A stretch of 64,000 nucleotides of DNA from Mactromeris polynyma (taxonomy: Eukaryota; Mollusca; Bivalvia; Venerida; Mactridae). A model generated the notes under the pieces. The model was not told the DNA's origin, did not search any database, and was given only the letters and a program-made list of their open reading frames with translations. The position numbers and the translations under genes are program-made. Positions 1 through 12,400 of the stretch are shown in pieces. How positions within the stretch are numbered: position 1 is the first letter of the stretch; each line of letters starts with the position of its first letter. Location of the stretch: contig JASFXZ010000004.1 in NCBI GenBank assembly GCA_032209605.1, forward strand, positions 37,234,401-37,298,400, given 5' to 3'.

Positions 1-1692
1 TATGCATAAATTGTTTTACGTATATAAAATACATGTAATAACGTCATAATATGCAACCACCTTTCGTATTGTTTTGATGGTGTCACAAAATAGTTTGGCA
101 ACTCGACATTATTCATACAGCCAAGGCCATACAGATATAAACTATGAATATTGATACTCAATTTAGTTATGCATATTGATCAGGTCAGTTGAATAAGAAA
201 ATGTTGTTTATAGTAAATACTCTCATCTTGTGGTTGATCGAACCAAATCAATGGTTTGCGATTGGTCCATTTTGTGGACATTTGTCGAAATCCACGAAGA
301 ATTGGACTGCGGAAAATCTGTATTGGTTTTCAGAAAATAACTGTCCCAGAATGTAAGACAATTATTTCTCCCCGAAATGTTGAAAGCGAGTACATCTGTA
401 CATGAAGAATATCCGACTTAATTTTGCCAAACACTGAAAGAAAGGCGCGTAACTTTAGTTGTACATTTTTCATATCAAACACTTATCTATTATGTGATCC
501 GTTTTGTTTCTTCTTTAATTACACGTTGTATGTCAAAGTTCCATGTAACGATTTTTGTTTAATCCTTATAAATCTGCTAATATTTTATGCATGTGTATAA
601 ACGTTGTCTAAAACTACCACTGGTTCTAATACATGACTGTCCATATGATGCATGCAACACACATGTGAACATCCATCCATTGACTATGTTGTCCTGTTTG
701 CCCAACGACGGTTTGATAGCTTCTGTCGGAGGTAACCTGAAAAATAGGCATTTATTTCTTTCATATTTGAAACGAACGAAGGAATCGAACGGACAAGAGG
801 GCACACGATTAAGGAGTTTATTCCTTCTACAAATAAAAGCCCTTAAACAGTTGGTTTGCATAGAGAAAACAGAAACATATAAGCTGTTAACTCCATTGTC
901 TTCCTGTGAACATGTTACCGTTGACCCGAGTGTTCGAACCGGTAAACGGGCGGACGAATAAATAGTACGGTGTAATGACACAATTTGACAAATGTAGATA
1001 TACATATTCAATTTTTAATGTTTGAGACAAGAAGAAACACAAATCTAAACGTTGCGGAAACCATACTAATGACTGCCGAAAGTTGTAACAATTTTTTACA
1101 TGCAGTAATCATATACAGTTTAGAATAAGAGAGACTTTTGCCATAAAATATGATAACCACATCAGTAAATACTACATGTCGGACTCCGCCTACTTATGTG
1201 ACAATCAGGGACAGTGCATGTAACCCCTCCCCCACCTGTATTAAGTTACCATTGGTAGTTCTATTTATGGTGTTCATATCAGCGTGGAAGCTGGTTAAAT
1301 CATGCGACCTTCGTATACAGATGAAACACTTATACTGAGGAAAGAACTAATTTCAACATTTAGGTCGCGAAATACCTGAAAAACAGCGGATATTGTCTTA
1401 GTATTGAACCGATGGTCATGTCTGTACGTGTACAACGTTACAGACACGTACTGAACTACAAGGTAACTTATGTTAGATGGTCATAATGACTACAACGTCC
1501 CTTGATGTAAGGGACATGACGATGGCTAGTACGTGTGTCCAGTCATGTCACAGTGACATGTTTTCTGCATGTTCATTGATGTATCGAAACAACTCAATAC
1601 TCGCGATCACACGATCCTGTAACATTCTTCTAAAGTAGCCATATTTCCATCTATACCACACATACTGGTCAAACGTGTTAACCTGGCAGTAC

Positions 1693-1942
1693 TACAGTAA
1701 AACCTTAATAATAACACCACCCTTGGGACCTTAAAAACTGTTCTTGTTATAGAGGTGGTCCAGATATTGAGGTTGGATAAAGAGCAAAACTGTGATAATG
1801 GACTTGAAAATTGTTTTCTTAACTTCGAGATGGTCTTACTATTGAGGTGGTCTTACTATTGAGATGGTCTTACTATTGAGGTGGTCTTACTATTGAGGTG
1901 GTCTTACTATTAAGGTGGTCTTTAAGTGAGGTTTTACCGTAC
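1693..1942. mobile_element. MITE-like element, TACAGTAAAACCT termini
   Basis: It begins with TACAGTAAAACCT followed by an imperfect AATAATAxxACCACC and ends with the inverse, GGTGGTCTTTAAGTGAGG followed by TTTTACCGTA, so the ends form terminal inverted repeats. The interior has the word ATGGACTTGAAAATTGT and about five short tandem copies of GGTCTTACTATTGAG. The same termini recur near 2317, 14637, 26603 and 53789, which makes this a dispersed family. There is no coding capacity, so it is non-autonomous. Confidence 0.7.
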
Positions 1943-2316
1943 TTTACACAGTCTCTTAAAAGCAACATGAATCTTATTTGCATTGCAGTAAGCTAAATAA
2001 CATGAATCAATTTGATTATTCTAATGACTAGGATTATCGAAAAAAGTCTATATAATTATATACCCGACAGAATCACCTTCATCTATTCAGATCACGCACG
2101 TCTAACGGTAAGTAAAACAACGAGTTAAACACCACACCACGCCCTTTAAGAAATAAAATCTTAATTTAGTGATAACGTAAATTTTAAAGAGATACACCTT
2201 TCGATTGAATATTCTTTGTAAGATAACCAATTATGCGGGTGCACTTTTATTGTGTGAGTCAGTAACGTTATTTTGCCAGCACACTGAAGTGTAGCTCAGA
2301 AGTTTACCTAATTCAT

Positions 2317-2485
2317 TGAAACCTCAATAATAAGACCACCCTTGGATCTGAACAAAGTTGACCTTAGTTATGAGGTGGGCTGGTTATCGAGTTCAAATAT
2401 GAAAGTAAAATAAAATCCATGTAAACGGTCCTATAAATCATAGGGTCTTAATTTTGAGGTGTGTCTATATGAGGTTTTACTGTAT
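2317..2485. mobile_element. MITE-like element, same family as 1693
   Basis: A short copy beginning with AACCTCAATAATAAGACCAC and ending with GAGGTTTTACTGTA. It lacks the tandem interior of the copy at 1693. Confidence 0.6.
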
Positions 2486-3992
2486 AAGTTATGATAACTT
2501 ATGTCTTTTCAACTAAGTATTATTTCGTAAAGGGCACACCACGTGGGAGTATTTTAAAGCAATAGTCAGTTCAGTGCAGGAATAATGTTCTTGTGTCATC
2601 CTTTGTGCTCTACCCTTTTATTTACATCATATACATTTAAGGGACAATTACTTATCAGTATTGTGTTATGGTGACATATGAAAGTGAATACATTTAATTT
2701 GTTGTGATATAAATGTCAATGTACGGCCAACTTTTCGAAGAAGAAGTTTTTATGTCAATAGTTGTTAGTGTTTTTTGTGAAGAAATATATTAGCTCTATT
2801 CCGCTGTAAATACACATTTTTGCGAGGTATAAATATAGGACAGTTATCTCCCTGATTCAAAAAATCTTATGTTCTATTTTTAGTTCGATCGGCAGATAAG
2901 TGAATACTGGCTTACCATTATAGTGCCTCAGTTGTTCAAGTATTGTGACTATCAACCTAGTATTTGTTTATTGTTCGTGCGTGGGTTGTAATTAGTTTGT
3001 TCATATACAGTCAGGTACATGAAGAAACTCAAATAACATGTAATAAAACAAAGCGCGTGTCATCGCCCAGATTCACGTAGGATTACATTCACACGGATGT
3101 ATTGTGGGCGGTATAATCATGGCGCCCCTAGCAGAGCAAATGTTTCATGTCAGTTTCCGATCTCCTACGCAGTGATCTCTTCTTATAGTTATTGCTGTAC
3201 TGCATAGAAAGATAACCGCTGCGTGGAGTTTGGTCAGTTTCATGACAACCCATTTACAACACAACAGTATAAGAAAATGGTTACCTTAGTTTGAGTTTAG
3301 TCAAACAAATCGTCCATCATCCATCTTGAAAATAATAGCTTTTGCTGAAAAATATGGTTTCGTCCAAAGTTGTTTCGCCCAAAGCCCCAAAACCAAGGTG
3401 TTGGGCTCCAAAAATGCTCGTCCCAGTCAGCTTAAAACATTAATTATACTTTTGTTTCAGAGTTTGAATGTTGTGAATTCCATTTGTACACTATCTAGCA
3501 TTGGTTAACGTTGTTGTATGTAGCTTTAGAATATAATTATGCTCATTTTGTGTGCGTTGTTTTCCTAACTAAGTATGAAAAAGTATACGTCTTATACATG
3601 TAGTTAAAACATCCATATTGAACCTCTGTATGTGTCAATACAGAGCATGACGATAGCGATATTGAAGGTCAGGTTTTAAGTAGATCGGTGGAGTGGTTAG
3701 ATAAAATGATTGTTATATAAAAGTGAGAAACAAATTACTGTGCACGTTTTCTAATTGGCCACCCGATATTTCTAATATTTCTGTACGTGAGATTTTTGTT
3801 CAATTGTACAATGGTTTTGGGTTTCAAAAGCTTAATGTATTGATCAGTATGAAATGAAACAAATTTAGTAAACTTTTTTAAAATGTATAGATTTCGAATA
3901 AATCTGGCAATATAAACTGTGGCCAATTTGAAAGGTAATGGAGTGTACTGAAATGACGTTTACCATAACACAACTTTAAACTGTTCACATAT

Positions 3993-5000
3993 TTAGCTGA
4001 ACAATTAATAGCTTCCGCAACAGGGTATGATGAACAGAAACTGGTAATAACTACGAAAGGAATTGATGTTCTATTCCGACAACCTAACGATATTAGTAAA
4101 TTATCACCGTGCACACACGAAGAAGTAGATACGCGGATGATGATGCATGTTTATGATGCTGTAGGAGAAAGATTAAAACGAGTTATATTGCGGACTGTTG
4201 ATCCGGATGTTGTAGTTATTGCTATTTCTGTTGTTCATGAAATTGATATAAGTGAGTTTTGGATTGTTTTTGGAGTTGGCAAAAATTGCAGATATTTGGC
4301 CGTTCGCGAATAGTCTTGGACCTTTAAGGTCACGGGGACTTTTGTTCTTTCATTCCTTTACAGGTTGTGATCAAGTCTCGTCGTTTGCTTACAAGGGAAA
4401 GAAAACTGCATGAGATACATGGTCTTCTTATGGAGATATTTCACCTGTGTTTGAAATATATTAATTAGAACCACATCACCCAATGTTGTTTCCAACTTCA
4501 TGCTTCAGATAGAGCGATATGGCATACTGATGTATGATAAAACCAGTGAATGTATGAAGGTGAACGATGCAAGGAAGGATCTATTCACTAGAAAAGGAAG
4601 GGCAAAAGACAACATTCCTCCAACAGAATCTGCCTTACTAGAACACACAAAACGAGCAGTTTACATGGCAAGCTTTTGTTGGGGGAAATGTTTAGAACCT
4701 TCTCCCAAGGGTGCTTCTCCGAGTGAATGGTGCTGGCAGAACGACAAATCACAGATGTGGGTAACATATTGGACATCCTTGCAACAAGCTTTAGCCTGTT
4801 GTAACGAGCTGATAAAGTGTGGCTGCAAGATAGAAATGGATGTCGTGGAAGATGCAAATGCGTGAGGGAGGGCAATGCTGTTATGTAGGCCTACCGCGCT
4901 GTGTAAATGCGGTGGGAGTGTGACAGAGACTAGATGGCCTATTAATAAGAGATATATTTGGACAACTGCTGATGTGAAAATACTTTTGTGCGTAAATGTG
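3993..5000 (+). pseudogene. Decayed transposon-associated gene (THEEADTR family)
   Basis: Reading the plus strand from 3993 gives a conceptual protein with CTHEEVDTRMMMHVYDA, then TVDPDVVVIAISVV, then GVGKNCRYLAV. After a stop and frame change near 4312 it resumes with SRGLLFFHSFTGCDQ and SFAYKGKKTA. A stop stands where a Trp codon (TGG to TGA) would be expected near 4410. The frame opens again at about 4500-4865 with IPPTESALLEHTKRA and WCWQNDKSQMW, and a Cys-rich tail follows in yet another frame near 4875-4920. I recall this motif order from long uncharacterised proteins found in many copies in aquatic invertebrate and fish genomes, always in a mobile-element-like pattern. Its biochemical role is unknown to me. 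At least three disruptions make this copy non-functional. No intact partner is present in the window. Confidence 0.7.
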
Positions 5001-5413
5001 TTTGAAAAGTACAATTTGATAGAAGAAATAGTTAAAGTTATTAGCAAAGTTTTGCTTTTGTTCTTTTAACTTCTTGGCCGCCATTTTGAAAATTATTAAA
5101 CAGTCCAAAATAGTGATATAACTTACCTGAAATGATGCATTACATTTGATTTACTTTGAAAAGGTTTGGTTTCAAATCTCATTGCTTTTTTTACAAATTT
5201 GTGTAAATAACAGCGATTGTCGGCCATCTTGAAAATTTCCGCCATTTTGGACTTTTCAGAATGGGTCCATAGCTAATATTGACTACCATATACATGTTTA
5301 CAGTTGTGCTAAGTCTCATGCTTTTATCATTAAACTCACAAATGTTTCACCAATCTGCTGGACTAATTGAATCAAGTATCCCTGAATCGCTTGATGTGTC
5401 GGTCAATTTTATA

Positions 5414-5658
5414 TGAGCGCCGCTTTAGTCCTACGATTTCCAACCTCTTCTATTTGTGACGTCATTTCCAGAAAACGTCACATGTGACGTCACCATGTAT
5501 TGACAGTAAGCAATATTTGTCCCATATGGCAATGTGAAAACGAAGTGACCATATGGAGTAAATATTGTTTCCTGCTTGCAAATAGTGTCATCGTATGTTG
5601 CGTTTTCTTGAAATGACGTCACTTACAGAAGAGGTTGTAAATCCCATAGCAGCGCTAA
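5414..5658. mobile_element. MITE A copy 1, TA-flanked, CRE-bearing
   Basis: Terminal inverted repeats start TGAGCGCCGCT at the left and end AGCAGCGCTAA at the right. Both arms continue inward through CCAACCTCTTC or its AC variant and TGACGTCA. The element is flanked by TA on both sides, the duplication left by Tc1/mariner-type transposases. The eight-base palindrome TGACGTCA occurs three times in it. There is no coding capacity. Further copies lie at 34484 and 47338. Confidence 0.85.
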
Positions 5659-6439
5659 TATGTAAAATGTCCTCAGTTCATATGATGACACAAAACAGTA
5701 ATCATTACAGCAATAAGTTCAAAGTGGAAGGTCGACAGTTCAGTTTGCAAAGTTTAATAAAATATGTACACGTACACAATGTCTCATTAATACAGTTCTC
5801 AATAAATAAATATGTAATATCGATAATCCAATCCGCATCTTTGTTTCATTTTTCTTGCTTCTGTGTTATCCAATACAATACTTGGTTAAAAGTCACATCC
5901 GTCTTATATAGTGATGCTGAAAAATATCAATCATCGTAATAAATTGAAGTCAAGAACGATCATTCACGTCCTTTCGAGACTATTCGATTAACTTATTGAT
6001 TGCTTTAAGTATTCGAAGATGTCTATATTCGCCGAATGACAGCTGTATATGGCGTGTTTCGACGTCTCTGGATTACCAAACACTATTTACATGTTGATAA
6101 ATAACTTTGGCAGTAATATACTAAGCAAAAACTGTAACGCACCATGTTGTTTCTAGCGCTTTAATTAAAATTAAACCAAATACATTTATTTTGTATCGCA
6201 ACGATTCTGTGGGCGAAACGCATGTATGTTTTTTCCCTGACATGACAAATTGTACAAAATTCAATTTTTATTTTTTTATTTTGCATTTTTTTTCTTTTAA
6301 TTGGATACCCACATCAAATTATTAAGTCCATAGACTCAATACTATCTAAATAACTAAACCTTAAAATATTTTCATTAATGTCAAATTGAAGATAAGTCCT
6401 GTTTTAGCTTCATATTGTTCGGACCTTTTGCAGTACAGA

Positions 6440-6570
6440 TAATGGAAATGTCCTCAGTGTACATTCAGTCAGACTGTCATGGGTTCATTCTTCCTGTCCG
6501 GAATTCAAACCTACAGCATCCAGAGTATCACCCGGGTGCTGTACCGACTCAGCAAAACTGATAGGAGGAT
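6440..6570 (-). mobile_element. Possible tRNA-derived SINE remnant
   Basis: On the minus strand the segment reads CTGAGTCGGTACAGCAC (A-box-like) and, about 30 bases on, GTAGGTTTGAATTCC (B-box-like), the internal promoter spacing of a tRNA-derived SINE head. No body or tail is clear. Confidence 0.4.
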
Positions 6571-7437
6571 GCTTGAAACATATGTAACTCTTCTAACTGG
6601 TCATCTTTTACATGGTATTTTTTCCGAAAGAATAATGAAATAATAATATTCACAAAGAAATGTCATAGTTTACTTACATTAGTTGAAAAGAAGACGATAT
6701 AGCAGAAAGCGCTGACACGGCATCCCCATACCACACCACAACAGCCCCATATTGTCGTTAAAACCAAAATCAAACAGTTCGCCTGGAATTATAAATTGTG
6801 TCTTATATACTACTTAGCGATGACATTACGCGTCCTTTAAGGCGACATACCATTGTTATTCTCTTCTCTGATACATACATGGTAGTTTCAAACCACAGGA
6901 AATTCATTTCATTTCATAAAACGGCTTAGTTTGATATCGACTCGTTTCTAAACCAAAAGTAACCTATAAATAGACAACAAAACGAAGGTAGGATTTTTCT
7001 GTGACTTTAACTAGAAATTCTGACGAATGAGAGAAGGTTTTCCACGCACATGAATGACGGTAGGTGTCATTTAGCCTATATGTATATCATAGAACGTTCT
7101 TAGTACAAGTTTCATTTCAGCATTTGTTACATTCAATAGTATAAGCCTAGAGGAATGTGCGTTCCGGAAGAAATTGGGAAATAAATTACATATTTCTTGC
7201 AAAATATGTCACACGTTTTCTTCGGCAATGTCAAAATTTCCTTATATAATATGTAAAAAGTTCTTCTACATGCATACGTGAGTTATCAAATAAAAAAGAA
7301 ATACCGCTTTAAAGATTACGAGATTATTAGAAGTAACGAGTGTATTTGTATTTTGATCCTTTTCACCATCGAATTAGCTTGAATCCTTAATGAAAACAAG
7401 GATTTGTGACTGCAGTAGTGCAGTATCTAAATCCACA

Positions 7438-7705
7438 GGGCCCGTATTCACAAACGTATTAAGACTGAATGTCAGACTTAGACTTTAAAATTGCAAAACA
7501 TAAATTTACAAGCATTTCGTGTTCATTATATTTAAACGAATAAAGTTTTGCCTGAATATTGCTTGTTACTCACTCTACACGTTTGCTATGTTTTATCACA
7601 ATATGTTGTGTTACAATAACGTAGGAACAAAATTAAAATTTACCATTTTAAAGTCTACTTAGTAAGTCTGAGATTCAGTCTTAAAACGTTTGTGAATACG
7701 GGCCC
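7438..7705. mobile_element. MITE B, GGGCCCGTATTCACAAACGT termini
   Basis: The left end GGGCCCGTATTCACAAACGT is matched by the exact inverse at the right end. The match continues with interruptions through TTAAGACTGAAT and AGACTTTAAAAT, giving arms of about 55 bases in a 268-bp element. I see no convincing target-site duplication, so the superfamily is not assigned. Confidence 0.85.
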
Positions 7706-9214
7706 ATGTCAGAGAAGAAAATAAAAATGGTGCAGGGATATAAATAAAACTAGAATATTTTTGTAGGAAATAACATAGGGCTTCATTACACTTGAACATG
7801 AAGAAAAACAGCAACACTGTGGCCTTAAAACCAGGGAGCTGTAAATATAACTGGGGACTTTAACCAGTTTAATCAGTATAGCACACCAGCATTGATCCAC
7901 TATATTGTTAAAACACACTTTAAAATGACAATAAGCTGTTTGAAACTAACCTACTCGTAATGAAAAAGTAATAGAACGATAGTGAATCACTGTACTGGAC
8001 ATAATGAAAGGTTTCTTCTTAAATTCATGAATTGTATGGTTTAGCTGTGTTCGATATAAAATCATTTTGTTTGAAAATAACATGTAATAACGTTAATTTA
8101 TTTCTAAATGAAATTTCTTTCTTTCAATATACAAATGTAATTAACTTAGAATACTCACCTAATACTGACTGATTGAGTAATAACAAACATGTGAAAATTA
8201 CTAAAATTAACATCACTTTTTGAAATTCCATGTTTAATAATGCCAAGTTTATTCTCGGAAAGACAAAATTTCAATTTTCTCGCATTCACTTGCAAGCCAC
8301 CTGAGTTTTGTTTACAATCTCTGAGCGGTAAACAAGCATTATATACGACCATTACATTCTCATAGTACAAAAACTAGCCAATGACAAATGGGCGTATTAA
8401 GTCTATGTATGAAGTTTTTGCTCGTTATTTGCACGACAAGTAGTGTTTAACGGACAAAAACGTGGTGTATGGTGGGAAAATAGTGATTTTCAAATATATG
8501 CCACGAGGTGTATATTGACAAAAACATCAACAGCGTATGTCATTAATGAAGACAATGACTGCAACGACTTGAAATCTGGTCATTATTTAATACCCTGCCC
8601 ACGTGCAGTGTAAATTACGGAGACTATGAAGTTTATTTTACGACCAACAATTCGTGTGGCATGATATTAAACGAATAGAAAGCAATCTATCACATGTAAT
8701 TTCGAACTGTTGTTATAATGGTTTATGCGTGTCATCCGTTTTATTTCTATAACGTTCTTTAAATACCAAGAACATTACGTACATGTAAGGTTATCGCACA
8801 ATTAAGAATTTTCAGGATAAATATTTGTTGACGTTATATTTTGTTGTGTCAATGCCGTTATAATTAGTCAATTAGTTAAGAAATTAGGACACTGTAAACT
8901 ACGGAAACACTTTAAAAGAAACAAAACTGTTAAAATATCGACTCACTTTATATGTCCATAAGATCTTGATATATTGGGCATTTCATTCAAATGATTTACA
9001 CTGATTTGAACATTTATAAGCAGAAATCGAATGTAATTTATGATTTACCAACACCGCTAGAAGGCGCTCTGTAGACTTTTAAGTAAAGTGTTCGACGCGT
9101 TTTATTACCAAAACACGCGAGATTTACTTTTTTGCGTTATATTTTGTTCATCCCTTAGGAATTTTGTATATTAGTTACAAGGTTTTGACCGATGAATACA
9201 GAATAAGTCTACAG

Positions 9215-9475
9215 TGGTGAACCCGTCCAGTTAGTTCAGATAGAGCAACCATCTGCGAACTGGGGGTTTATGTTCGAACCGCGTACTGTGCGTTCTTTGT
9301 GGCAATTTGACTGAAAATGATGTATCCAAAGTCGTTTGTCCACCACCTCTGATTCTTGTTGGTAAGTGGTCAGTAGTTTGTGGGTGATCAGTTTAGTACT
9401 GGTTGATAACTTTGGGACACTGAGACTGAGGTTAGGCCAATCAATTTATGGTAGATTACTTTAAATATAATTTAT
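9215..9475 (+). mobile_element. tRNA-derived SINE
   Basis: The tRNA-like head has an A-box-like TTAGTTCAGATAGAGC at 9231 and a B-box TGTTCGAACC at 9271. A body with CCACCTCTGATTCTTG follows, and part of that word recurs in the SINE at 44640. It directly abuts the 3' tail of the minus-strand LINE at 9483, so one of the two may have inserted next to the other. Confidence 0.6.
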
Positions 9476-9482
9476 TTACATA

Positions 9483-12400
9483 ATACAAATACAAATACAA
9501 ATACAAAGCATTTATATAGCGCAAAAATGTATAAAATATTCGGTTGCGCTGTACAATATCAGAACAAAACATCGCATACATACATAAACAAAATTAGCAA
9601 TGATATTAAAGAAATATTATATGCGATATGATTTTAAAGGCACTTCGTATAGTCACTCTTGAGTTTAGTATCTTTGATATAGTCATTTACACAACATTCT
9701 AAGTGTTAAACCGCCCAAACAAGTATGTCTTTAGTTTTGACTTAAACTGCTTTTCATTAGCAATGTCCTTCAAATAATTTGGTAATGAGTTCCACCACTG
9801 AGGTCCAACAACTGCTAGAGATCTATCAGCAAGTTTAGTTTTTGTAGTTGGAATGTCAAAGAGAGGACTTGACGAGGATGATCTCAGTCTTTGTCGGTAT
9901 TGGTTTTTAGATGAAATAAACATGTCACAAAGGTACGAAGGTGCTGTGCCATTTACAACACGAAACAAAATCACAATCACTTTAAACCTAATTATGGCAC
10001 GAATCGGTAGCCAGTGTAAAGATCTAAGAATCTCCACACTAGGTTGTTCGTATGTGGCACCAGTAACAATGCGTGCAGCATGATTCTGTACACATTGTAA
10101 TTTGTCCAGTTGGTAACTTGGAATACCAGTGAAAAGTCCATTGCAAAAGTCCAGATGTGAATGTATCAGACCATGAACGAGTATTTCTGCGGATTTCTGA
10201 GTAAGATGTTTTCTGATTGTCTTCAGATTTCTTAATTGCATATTTGCTACTTGACACTTTTTGGAAATATGCTTATCAAAACTCAGAGTACTGGTCATCT
10301 GTACCCCCAAATCTCGAACAGTATCGACACAGTTGACTTCGATCCCACCAACGTTAACACTGGTTATGTTTAACTTGGACAGTTGTTGCCGTGTTCCATA
10401 GACAATTATTTCTGTTTTACTGTTATTCATCTTTAGTTTGAACTCAGTCATCCATAACACAATATCATTAAGGCAATCGTTGAGTTGTTGAAGAACGATT
10501 GTCTCACTTTCAGTATCATCAGCTCTAAATTCGAAGGCAACTTTATGGTCATCCGCGTATCCATATAGATCTGCTGGATACGTCTGCACTACTTTGTTAA
10601 GGGCAGCTATATATAGAGTAAATAGTACTGGGCCAGCACAAGAACCTTGAGGGACACCGAATCTCAATGGTTCGGTATCGGATGCCGACTGCTCAATGAC
10701 AACTTTCATTGTTCTGTTGGTTAAATATGACTCAATCCATTTCAATGGGATGCCTTGGATGAAAAAGTCATCATGTAAAATTTTAAGCAGTGTTGGTACA
10801 TCGATGGTGTCAAACGCGGCACTGAGGTCAATCATAACTACAATGGATACGCGGCGTTTATCAGCTGTATCTAAAAGGTCACTGTACATTTTCAGCATAG
10901 CAGTTTCAACACTGTGAAATTTACGATATGCACTTTGGTAAGATGGTAGCAAGTTTTTGGATTCAATATGACAAGAAATTTGTTTCATTGCCGCTTTTTC
11001 AAGAATCTTTGACAGAAAAGTAAGATTGGACACCGGCCGATAGTTTTTCAGTTCTAGAGGTAGGCCTTTCTTTTTCAAAAGAGGCTTGATAACGGCACTC
11101 TTCCATTCCTCTGGAAACACGCCAGATGATAATGACCGATTGACAATTTCAGTTATTACTGGTGATAATTTTGACAAGTGCTCTTTAAGCTTTGGTGTAG
11201 GCAAAATATCCAGTTCACATGTTGTTGATTTTGAATCTTTCACAATTTTAGTCATGTCATTCTCGCTTAATGGCTGGAATTCTGTTAAAACATGGTCACA
11301 CGATCTTGCATTTGTCCACGTAGCTTGTATTGACTTTTGAGTGTCCATATTGTCCAGTTCGTTGCGAAGTTTTGTAATTTTGTCATTGAAATACCGTAAG
11401 AAGTCATTTGCAAGGTTTACTTCGCTTGTGTGAGGTGGAAGTGGATTATCCTTTGACCGTCCCAGTAAGTCGGAAGTGACATTGTACAGTCTCTTCACAT
11501 TTCCCTCTGCCTCACCGATTCTGTTTTGATAGAACCCATTCTTTGCCGATTCTAATGCAGCAGTATACGAGTTTCGTACATTCTTATACACCTTTTTAGT
11601 AATGTCAGACCTGTCCTTAAAGAAAATTTTCTCTATTGCTCGTTTAAACTGCTTAAGATGTTTCAAATAGCCAGAGTACCATGGAACATTGGGTCTACAT
11701 GTAATCACTCTTTCTTTGAAAGGGGCATGTTTGTCCATTATGCCAGCTGTAGACTTACAAAATTCAGAAACAAGATCATCGACCGTGGAGGATTTTTCTG
11801 TCAAATCATTCAATTCTCCCAAATCATTTTCTAACAGTTCATTAGATACACGCTTCCAGTTACGTGATTTTATGCTTCTTGTTACCAGTGGGGGACGAGA
11901 TTGCTCTATGTTACAGGTCACAAAACAATGATCAGAAATGTAATAGTCTGTGAGTAGGTTGCTGATACTGGCAAGTTTATCTTCCTTTTTCGTGATTACT
12001 AAGTCAATGATATGCCCACCGGTATGCGTAGGTGTGTTAACATGCTGAATCAGTCCAAATGTGTTCAAACATTGTAAAAATTGTTTGGTGTAACAGTTCG
12101 ATGCAATGTCTATGTGAATATTGAAGTCGCCAAGAATTACCGTGGACCCCGATTGCGCCGTGGCATGTTCTAGATACTCAGTAAATTCTGTCATAAATGT
12201 AGCCTGAGTAACCGGGTGTTTCTCGGAATATGGTGGTCTATATATACCAACAACAAAAAGAATGAAGGTTTGGATTGATATTTTCCATTCAACACACTCA
12301 AATGACTGATAAACTTTGCTAGAAAGTTTAGACACTTTAACATTATCTCTGTACAAAATGCCTACTCCCCCACCACTGCGATCGGGTCTGGGACTGTCAT

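Larger units (their letters stand above)
1..3700. other. Intergenic, no host gene recognised
   Basis: AT-rich sequence with stops in all frames. Two overlapping open frames of about 125-145 codons on opposite strands near 577-1011 show no family I recognise and no splice context. Two short inverted-repeat elements (listed separately) lie at about 1.7-2.5 kb. I see nothing else that I can support. Confidence 0.6.
5100..9214. other. Intergenic, MITEs and SINE pieces only
   Basis: Apart from the inverted-repeat elements at 5414 and 7438 and a possible SINE remnant near 6440, I find no coding region longer than short random frames and no RNA gene. Confidence 0.6.

Noticed and set aside
577..1011. 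Overlapping open frames on both strands of about 125-145 codons
   Set aside because: There are no recognisable motifs, neither strand is favoured, and no splice sites extend them. In a large AT-rich window frames of this length occur by chance.
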